Origin: DAOUBP01 sp034432655
GTDB taxonomy: Bacteria > Chloroflexota > Anaerolineae > CG2-30-64-16
Direction of reading: 5' to 3'
DNA length: 64,000 nt
Assembly: GCA_034432655.1 (NCBI GenBank)
Contig: DAOUBP010000058.1
Location: 1-64,000, forward strand
The translations under genes and the position numbers were made by a program. Shown here in pieces: positions 59,012-64,000 of the stretch. The notes below the pieces were generated by a model, which ran no database searches, had not been told where the DNA came from, and saw nothing but the letters and a program-made list of their open reading frames with translations. Every line of letters begins with the position of its first letter. Position 1 is the stretch's first letter.

Positions 59012-60028
59012 CTAACGCTTTACTGCATCCAGGAACGCTTGCACCCGTCCCGCGTGATACGCGCGCAGCTCGGCTGAGGGGCGCTTGAGACGCGGGTAGA
59101 CCAGCCAGACGAGCAGGCCCCTTTCGACGTGCAGCCGGTTCTCGCTTTGATCGTAGACGATGGACTGCGGCCCATCCATCACCTCGTCGGTCACCTCGAC
59201 CCCGCGCGAGGCGGGCAGGCAGTGCATGAACTTGCAATGTGGCGGCGCGTGGCGCAGCAAGGCCGTGTTGACCTGATAGGTCGGCATGAAAGCCGCACGG
59301 CGCTCCGGGATCTCGTCCTCCTGCCCCACCCACCACCACAGGTCGGTGTAGAGGAAGTCGGCGTCCCGCACGGCGGCGACCACGTCGTCGGTGACCTTCA
59401 GCGTCCCGCCCGACTCCGCGCAGTTGGCCTCGGCCAGCGCGCGCCAGGCGGCGGGCGGTTGATACTTCGCCGGCGCCGCGTGGGTGAAGTGCATCCCCAA
59501 CCGGGTGCAGATCAGCATCAACGAGCTGAGCACGTTGGTGGCATCCCCCACGAAAGTCACGTTCAAGTCTTGCAACCGCTTGCCCGGCGGCATGTGCTCC
59601 ATCATGGTCAGCACATCGCAGACGACCTGGGTGGGGTGGTTGTAGTCGGTGAGGCCGTTGATGACCGGCACGGTAGCGTTCGCCGCCAGCCCCAGGATCG
59701 TCTCGTGCTTCAGGGTGCGCGCCATGATCACATCCACCATACGCGAGAGCACGCGTGCGGTGTCGGCCAGCGATTCGCGCACGCCCAGGTGGATCTCGCC
59801 CGGTTTCAAATAGAGCGCGTGGCCGCCCAACTCCGCCATCGCCACCTCAAACGAGACCCGGGTGCGGGTGGACGGCTCCTCGAAGATCATCGCCAGCGCC
59901 GCGCCCTCCAGCAGCCGCGGTGTGCATCCCTGCCGGTCGGCCTCCTTCAGCAACCGCGTCAGCTCGATGAGCTCCAGCAGCTCGGCGGCGGTGAAGTCCT
60001 GGGTGTCAACAAAATGCCGCAATTCCAT
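59012..60028 (-). CDS. ptcA: Putrescine-type carbamoyltransferase
   Basis: A 338-aa carbamoyltransferase. Carbamoyl-phosphate site STRTRVSFEVAMAELGGH is intact. Several segments match putrescine carbamoyltransferase rather than ornithine carbamoyltransferase: GLTDYNHPTQ, FLYTDLWWWVGQE and HCLPASRGVEVTDEVMDG. The ornithine-binding SMG loop of ornithine enzymes is replaced by WVG. Beside agmatine deiminase it should split N-carbamoylputrescine with phosphate into putrescine and carbamoyl phosphate, which can yield ATP through a carbamate kinase (none seen in the window). Ornithine carbamoyltransferase activity cannot be fully excluded. Confidence 0.85.
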   Translation of the reverse strand: MELRHFVDTQDFTAAELLELIELTRLLKEADRQGCTPRLLEGAALAMIFEEPSTRTRVSFEVAMAELGGHALYLKPGEIHLGVRESLADTARVLSRMVDVIMARTLKHETILGLAANATVPVINGLTDYNHPTQVVCDVLTMMEHMPPGKRLQDLNVTFVGDATNVLSSLMLICTRLGMHFTHAAPAKYQPPAAWRALAEANCAESGGTLKVTDDVVAAVRDADFLYTDLWWWVGQEDEIPERRAAFMPTYQVNTALLRHAPPHCKFMHCLPASRGVEVTDEVMDGPQSIVYDQSENRLHVERGLLVWLVYPRLKRPSAELRAYHAGRVQAFLDAVKR

Positions 60029-60069
60029 AAGGCTGCCTCAACACGGATCATGTGTGCTGCGTACTACGT

Positions 60070-60150
60070 ACTGCGTATTCCATTCCCGATGGGACACGCT
60101 CTGCAGTACGCAGTACGCAATACGCACCACGCAGTACGCAACACGCAACA
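60070..60150. repeat. TACGCA-type degenerate repeat cluster
   Basis: Reiterated 7-9-mers of the GTACGCA / AACACGCA type, with inverted versions (TGCGTACT, TGCGTATT) at 60080-60090, so part can fold as a long imperfect hairpin. It lies in the gap between the aminotransferase and carbamoyltransferase genes. Confidence 0.75.
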
Positions 60151-60154
60151 CGCC

Positions 60155-61513
60155 TCACATCGTCCGCTTGATCTCCGCCAACGTATCCGCCAGCCGATCC
60201 AGCACCGCGTCCATTTGCTGGTAAGTGATCACCAGCGGCGGCTCAATGCGGATGGTGTGCGCGCTGGTGAGGGTGCCAGCTACCAGCACCCCGCGCTTGA
60301 AGAGGCCGGCCGCCACCTTGTAGCCCACCTCCGCGTCATGGAAGTGCTGACCGATGAGCAGACCTTTGCCGGTGATGCCCTGATAGATCTCCGGGTACTG
60401 CGCAGCCAGTGCTTTGAGCTTCGGGATCAGGTACTCCCCCTTGGCTGCGGCCACCTCCCACAGCCGATCGCGCAGGGTCACGTTGATGGCTGCGATGGCG
60501 GCCGAGCAGGCCAGCGCGCCGCCGCCCGTCGTCGTGGTGTGGATGAACGGATTGGGGTACATCATCACCTGCCAGATCTCCTCGGTGGAACAGAAGGCGC
60601 TCACCGGCATCACGCCGCCGCCCAGCGACTTGGCCACCGCCAGGATATCCGGCACCACGTTCCAGTGCTCCACCCCCCACAGCTTGCCGGTGCGGCCCAG
60701 GCCCGTCTGCACCTCGTCGGCGATCAAGAGCACGCCGTAGTGCCTGGTCAGCTCCCGCAGCCGCGGCCAGAAGTCGTCCGGCGGCACGATCGCGCCCGCC
60801 TCGCCCTGGATCGGTTCCATCAACACGGCAGCGATGTCAATGCCGACCTTCTTGCAGATATCCAGCTGGCGCTCCACAGCATCTGCATCGCCGTAGGGCA
60901 CATGGTACACCGGCCCGCCGTACAGGATGCCGGGCGGCTGGCGGTAGTCCGCCTTGCCCATCATGCTCAGGGAGCCCATGGTTTTGCCGTGGAACGCCTT
61001 CACCGCCGCGATGAAACCGTTCTTGCGCGTGTACATCTTGGCCAGCTTGATCGCGCCCTCTACTGCCTCGGTGCCGGAAGCAGCGAAGAAGCTATACTTG
61101 ATGTCGCCAGGGGTGATCTCGGCCATGAGCCGGGCCAGCACCCCGCGCAACGGGTCAATCAACTCCTGGCTGGGCATGGGCGTGCGGTCCAGCTGCGCCC
61201 GGACGGCTGCGACGACCTCGGGATGGGCCCAGCCCAGGTCCAACAGGCCGTAACCGCCCAGGCAATCAATATACTCCCGGCCCAACACATCACGAAAAAT
61301 TGCACCCTCGCCGGTCCACTCGGTGGCGGCCCAGTCACCGGCCTCGGTGACCGACTTGCGGTAGTCCAGCCAGCCCCGATTGAAATGTTCGGCGAAGTTC
61401 TCCAGGCTCTCCTCGATGATCGCCTTGGCCTGCGCTTCAGTGACCACGGGGGTTTTGATGATCTCCAGCCACCGGCTCGAGTAGGCCAGGGCTGCGTCCA
61501 ACGATTGCGGCAT
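60155..61513 (-). CDS. patA: Putrescine aminotransferase (PatA/YgjG type)
   Basis: A 452-aa class III aminotransferase. It aligns along its length, as I recall it, with E. coli PatA: FNRGWLDYRKSVTEAGDW, FIDCLGG-like YIDCLGGYGLLDLGWAHP, SQELIDPLRGVLA, KYSFFAASGTEAVEGAIKLAK, DEVQTGLGRTGKL, AVAKSLGGGVMP (Schiff-base Lys) and AGTLTSAHTIRIEPPLVIT. It converts putrescine and 2-oxoglutarate to 4-aminobutanal (cyclising to pyrroline) and glutamate. First enzyme gene of the locus, right after the Lrp-type regulator; GGAGG-like sequence precedes the ATG. Confidence 0.92.
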   Translation of the reverse strand: MPQSLDAALAYSSRWLEIIKTPVVTEAQAKAIIEESLENFAEHFNRGWLDYRKSVTEAGDWAATEWTGEGAIFRDVLGREYIDCLGGYGLLDLGWAHPEVVAAVRAQLDRTPMPSQELIDPLRGVLARLMAEITPGDIKYSFFAASGTEAVEGAIKLAKMYTRKNGFIAAVKAFHGKTMGSLSMMGKADYRQPPGILYGGPVYHVPYGDADAVERQLDICKKVGIDIAAVLMEPIQGEAGAIVPPDDFWPRLRELTRHYGVLLIADEVQTGLGRTGKLWGVEHWNVVPDILAVAKSLGGGVMPVSAFCSTEEIWQVMMYPNPFIHTTTTGGGALACSAAIAAINVTLRDRLWEVAAAKGEYLIPKLKALAAQYPEIYQGITGKGLLIGQHFHDAEVGYKVAAGLFKRGVLVAGTLTSAHTIRIEPPLVITYQQMDAVLDRLADTLAEIKRTM

Positions 61514-61552
61514 GGGAACGACCTCCTTTACAGTGTTGTGGACAAGTTTGGC

Positions 61553-62029
61553 TTACGCCTGACATAAATCTGCGGGGATGCGCCATTGATACACGTCTTT
61601 CAACACCACAGGCAAGAGCACGGTGGTTGTCCGGCGTACCCCCGGCACGTTGGCGATCACCTCGGTGACGAAATGGTACAGTTCAGCGTTATCGCGAGCG
61701 ACGATCTGGATGCTCACGTCGCTCTCGCCGGTAGAGCAAGCCACATAGGTCACGCAATCGAACTCGGCCATCCGCTGCGCCACAGACATGATGCGCCCTG
61801 GCTCGACCTCCAGGAACACGTCAGCCGTGACCGACAGGCCCAGCGCCCGGGGGTTCACCACCGCGCTGATGCGTAAGACCCCTTCCTGGATCAGGGTATC
61901 AATGCGATAGCGCACCGTACGTTCCGAGACGTTACCGATGCGCCGGGCGATATCCGCGCACGACATGCGGCCGTCTTCGATGAGAAGATCAACGATTGCG
62001 CGATCGATTGTATCAATCTTGTGGGTCAT
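61553..62029 (-). CDS. Lrp/AsnC-family transcriptional regulator
   Basis: A 158-aa regulator: N-terminal helix-turn-helix (IDRAIVDLLIEDGRMSCADIARRIG, here split; VSERTVRYRIDTLIQEGVL) and a C-terminal RAM/AsnC ligand domain (VFLEVEPGRIMSVAQRMAEF; STGESDVSIQIVARDN). Such proteins sense amino acids. It leads the amine-catabolism genes on the same strand and has a palindrome next to its promoter, so it probably controls itself and the locus. ATG 62029 was taken as start; an in-frame TTG at 62050 is possible. Confidence 0.88.
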   Translation of the reverse strand: MTHKIDTIDRAIVDLLIEDGRMSCADIARRIGNVSERTVRYRIDTLIQEGVLRISAVVNPRALGLSVTADVFLEVEPGRIMSVAQRMAEFDCVTYVACSTGESDVSIQIVARDNAELYHFVTEVIANVPGVRRTTTVLLPVVLKDVYQWRIPADLCQA

Positions 62030-62061
62030 GGCAGCCACCGGGGAGGACAAATCGCAGCGCT

Positions 62062-62113
62062 ATTCTACGATGTCTTGCCGGAAATGTCAATAGATCGGCA
62101 AAAAGTTTGCCGA
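62062..62113 (-). promoter_or_regulatory. lrp promoter with TCGGCAAA-N3-TTTGCCGA operator
   Basis: Minus strand: TTGACA (62085-62090), 17 bp, TAGAAT (62062-62067). A perfect inverted repeat, TCGGCAAA (62095-62102) / TTTGCCGA (62106-62113), lies 4 nt upstream of the -35 box. A related half-site, CTTGCCGGAAA (62074-62084), lies in the spacer. The layout suits autoregulation by the Lrp-type protein. Confidence 0.65.
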
Positions 62114-62431
62114 AAACGACAATAAATAGGAGGTTACACTGTGCTACAAGTCAAGGGGATGTGGTGTGCGAGGTCAACGCGGTGAGACAACGCCGGCCAG
62201 CCGCCGGACGCGCCGGGTCGTCGCAGTGGGCACGCCTGTCCTGACCGCGGGAGCAAATGCCACGCGCGGCGCTGGCCGCACCAGGGCCCCTGCGGGTGAA
62301 AACCTTCGTAGTGACGGCTTTAGCCGTTCAGCGTGGCCGTTCGGCGTCGCCCCGGGCGACTGAGGTTTCCCCAGTCGCCACTACGAAGGAAGGGGCTGTT
62401 TTACGAAGCCAAAGCCGACCCGAGCCTGCTG
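62114..62431. other. Gene-poor stretch with palindromic repeats
   Basis: No convincing gene. CCTTCGTAGTG (62303-62313) and CACTACGAAGG (62379-62389) are inverted copies flanking CGGCTTTAGCCG and AGTCGCC motifs, the type of palindrome scattered through this genome. AGGAGG (62128-62133) precedes a GTG at 62141 that opens a 14-codon frame only. Confidence 0.5.
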
Positions 62432-62800
62432 CTATTCCGCGTCCCCTTCGGCGCCTTCCGGCTCCTCGGGCTTGCGGTCGAGCAGTTGAATCCCGGTCGC
62501 GCGCACCTTGGTGAGGGTGCGCGGCTCCCCCTTCTCGTCCTCCCAGCGGTCGGTACGCAACTCGCCCTCGACATAGACCAGGCGGCCTTTGCGCAGGTAC
62601 TTCTGGCCGAACTCGCCCAACTTGCCCCACGCCTCGACGGGGAACCACTCGGTCTCCTGGTGACGTTCACCGTCGGCGCTGGTCCACCAGCGGTTCACAG
62701 CCACGCTGAAACGGGTGATGGGGGTGCCTTTGGGGGTGTAACGCAACTCCGGGTCCTTGCCCAGATTGCCGATGATCTGAACGCGGTTGAGTGACGGCAT
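62432..62800 (-). CDS. ssb: Single-stranded DNA-binding protein
   Basis: A 122-aa OB-fold protein. It starts MPSLNRVQIIGNLGKDPELRY and has the SSB core FSVAVNRWWTS, ETEWFPVEAWGKLGEFGQKYL and VYVEGELRTDRW. The C-terminus ends PEGAEGDAE: acidic, but without the DDDIPF-like tip used to bind partner proteins, so it may be an accessory SSB. ATG with GGAGGGA upstream. Confidence 0.93.
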   Translation of the reverse strand: MPSLNRVQIIGNLGKDPELRYTPKGTPITRFSVAVNRWWTSADGERHQETEWFPVEAWGKLGEFGQKYLRKGRLVYVEGELRTDRWEDEKGEPRTLTKVRATGIQLLDRKPEEPEGAEGDAE

Positions 62801-62845
62801 GGTGACTCCCTCCTGTGGATCTGGATTTTGTGTAAGAAGACGACA

Positions 62846-62882
62846 TTGGCTTCTCCGGGCACAAAGTGTCCGGAGAAGCCAA
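62846..62882. other. Long hairpin in ssb leader
   Basis: TTGGCTTCTCCGGGCAC (62846-62862) pairs with GTGTCCGGAGAAGCCAA (62866-62882), 17 bp with one G-T pair and loop AAA. It lies 46 nt upstream of ssb. No T-run follows on either strand. It could be a dispersed repeat or a leader structure. Confidence 0.6.
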
Positions 62883-62984
62883 GGGGGAAGTCACAGCGCT
62901 CACCTGTGGCTATTATGCCAGTCTTCGCTGCGAACGTCAAGAGCGCGGCTTCTCAATTCGCGAGGATCGGGCGCAGACCAGTCA

Positions 62985-63014
62985 TTGACAAGGCGGCTGG
63001 CACGCCGCTATACT
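62985..63014 (+). promoter_or_regulatory. Promoter of the GNAT-fold gene
   Basis: TTGACA (62985-62990), 18 bp, TATACT (63009-63014), about 60 nt before the ATG at 63083. Confidence 0.65.
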
Positions 63015-63082
63015 AACGAACGCAGAGATAGAGAGTTGCAGCGCGATGGCTTCAGGCACAACGAACCGGCAGGGATGAAGTG

Positions 63083-64000
63083 ATGCCAGAACACTCACTC
63101 ATTGCACAGCTCCGCCGGTTGCTTTTTCCTCGCCCGGCCAGGAGGGAAAAGGTTGCCGCGCTCACCCCCGAGCAGGAGGCCGATGTGCTGGCGCGCGCGT
63201 ATGTGCCGGAGCACATCCCGTGCCTGATGGCGGGCATCTCCGGCGCAACGCCGTTCCTGGTGGCCGATCACCTCTGCCTGGCAGGCGCTGACTGGCTGAT
63301 CTTCGTCGGTTATCCGCTGGACGGCGCCTTCTCTGTCGAACGTTGCGCGGCGGCGGTGGCGCAGGCGCGCGCCATGCTGCGCCCCGCAACCCTCTGGTTC
63401 ATCGGGCCGGAGGTGCCGGCCGACCTGGCCGCCGAGTGCCGCGACCGGCAGACGGACGTCTACTACCGGCTGAACCTGCCGGCTGCAATCAGGCCCGCGT
63501 TGCGGCGCGAGGTGCGGGTGGCGAGCAAGTCGCTGACCGTGACCGCCGGCCGCGCGTTCACGGCGGAACACGCCGCGCTGACCGACGAGCTGCTGGCGCG
63601 GGCAGCCCTCCCGCCGCTGGTCGCCGCGCTCTACCGCGCCATGCCCGAGTACCTGGCGCGTTCCTCCAGCGCGGTCGTGTTGGATGCCCGGGACGCGGCC
63701 GGCCGGCTGGCCGCGTTCACCGTGGTGGAGGGGGCCGCGCACGCGTTCGACGCCTACGTGCTGGGCGCGTACTCGCGGCGTCACTACGCGCCCCACGCGT
63801 CGGACCTGCTGGCCGCGACCATGATCGAGCGGGCGCAGGCGGCGGGCAAGCGCTGGCTGGACCTGGGGCTGGGGGTGAACGCCGGCATCCGCCGTTTCAA
63901 AGAGAAGTGGGGTGCCGCGCCAGCGCTGGCGTATGAGTTCTGCCAGTGGCAGCGCGGGACAGGTTCGCCGGTGGTGGATGTATTGTCGGAGTGGAGATTG
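63083..64000 (+). CDS. GNAT/FemX-like acyltransferase-fold protein (partial, runs off window)
   Basis: 306 codons are open from ATG 63083 to the window edge with no stop. An in-frame stretch near the C-terminus, VVLDARDAAGRLAAFTVVEG, then LLAATMIERAQAAGKRWLDLG and GVNAGIRRFKEKWGA, is typical of GNAT-fold proteins of the Acetyltransf_6/FemX kind. The N-terminal domain is less clear. Substrate unknown. It faces away from ssb and has its own promoter. The ATG at 63075 is in another frame. Confidence 0.65.
   Translation, partial: MPEHSLIAQLRRLLFPRPARREKVAALTPEQEADVLARAYVPEHIPCLMAGISGATPFLVADHLCLAGADWLIFVGYPLDGAFSVERCAAAVAQARAMLRPATLWFIGPEVPADLAAECRDRQTDVYYRLNLPAAIRPALRREVRVASKSLTVTAGRAFTAEHAALTDELLARAALPPLVAALYRAMPEYLARSSSAVVLDARDAAGRLAAFTVVEGAAHAFDAYVLGAYSRRHYAPHASDLLAATMIERAQAAGKRWLDLGLGVNAGIRRFKEKWGAAPALAYEFCQWQRGTGSPVVDVLSEWRL

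Noticed and set aside
62166..62363. 65-codon Arg/Gly/Ala-rich frame downstream of lrp promoter
   Set aside because: Low complexity and built partly on palindromic repeat DNA; no Shine-Dalgarno at its start.
63343..63936. Plus-strand 197-codon frame near the right edge
   Set aside because: It is out of frame with the GNAT-like gene that starts at 63083 and continues past the window; the latter has the recognisable domain.
1..64000. tRNA or rRNA genes
   Set aside because: I looked through the larger gaps for cloverleaf features and conserved rRNA sequence and saw none; a covariance search would be decisive.

Overview
The window is high-GC bacterial chromosome with overlapping genes, consensus sigma-A-type promoters and no sign of phage or plasmid. 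It most resembles a Chloroflexota member (Anaerolineae/Caldilineae-like). The hints are Uma2-family proteins, a DnaB-DnaD-DnaI-like helicase-loading operon, CIRCE-controlled groESL, many dispersed palindromic repeats, GlgC paralogues with a GH57 protein, and a tungsten-type aldehyde oxidoreductase. This placement is an inference from gene content; no rRNA or tRNA gene was recognised.

Layout. 0-2 kb: two Uma2 (PD-(D/E)XK-fold) genes, the second with an N-terminal ribbon-helix-helix domain, separated by a GTGCCAGGCAC-type repeat cluster. 2-12 kb: surface polysaccharide genes (three GT4 glycosyltransferases, a large Wzy/WaaL-like membrane-TPR protein and a WecA/MraY-family phosphotransferase), interrupted by a MntA-HepT toxin-antitoxin pair. 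12-15.5 kb: a lipoprotein with two cyclophilin domains, two small membrane proteins, RNase Z and a Trm112-like protein. 15.6-22.8 kb: the rpsB-tsf-pyrH-frr-uppS-cdsA cluster followed by an MFS permease and glpX. 22.8-25.7 kb: a structured leader or small RNA, rho, and a LysM-M23 protein. 25.7-32 kb (minus strand): class A PBP and two GlgC paralogues. 32-34.8 kb: a feoABC operon behind a palindromic operator. 34.8-39.8 kb: a second LysM-M23 protein and a STAS / HATPase / GAF-SpoIIE partner-switching module. 39.8-43 kb: a secreted GH57 lipoprotein. 43-45.1 kb: groES-groEL with CIRCE. 45-49.6 kb (minus): dnaB, a DnaD-like gene, a double-AAA+ DnaI/DnaC-like loader and a DUF151 nuclease. 49.6-62.1 kb (minus): an amine-catabolism locus. 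62.4-64 kb: ssb and a GNAT-fold protein cut by the window edge.

The most interesting block is 49.6-62.1 kb. Nine same-strand genes run: Lrp/AsnC regulator, PatA-type putrescine aminotransferase, putrescine-type carbamoyltransferase, agmatine deiminase, Na+/solute symporter, APC permease, saccharopine-dehydrogenase-like enzyme, aldehyde:ferredoxin oxidoreductase, and GABA-type aminotransferase. Together they suggest agmatine -> carbamoylputrescine -> putrescine (yielding carbamoyl phosphate) -> 4-aminobutanal -> GABA -> succinate semialdehyde, with a ferredoxin-linked tungstoenzyme in place of the usual NAD-dependent aminobutanal dehydrogenase. That assignment is inferred from gene order.

Other points of note: a GlgC paralogue that has lost conserved active-site Arg and Lys (GlgD-like), palindromic elements inserted in frame at the same site in two glycosyltransferases, a possible 6S-like RNA ahead of rho, and two cell-wall hydrolase genes whose promoters predict leaderless mRNAs.
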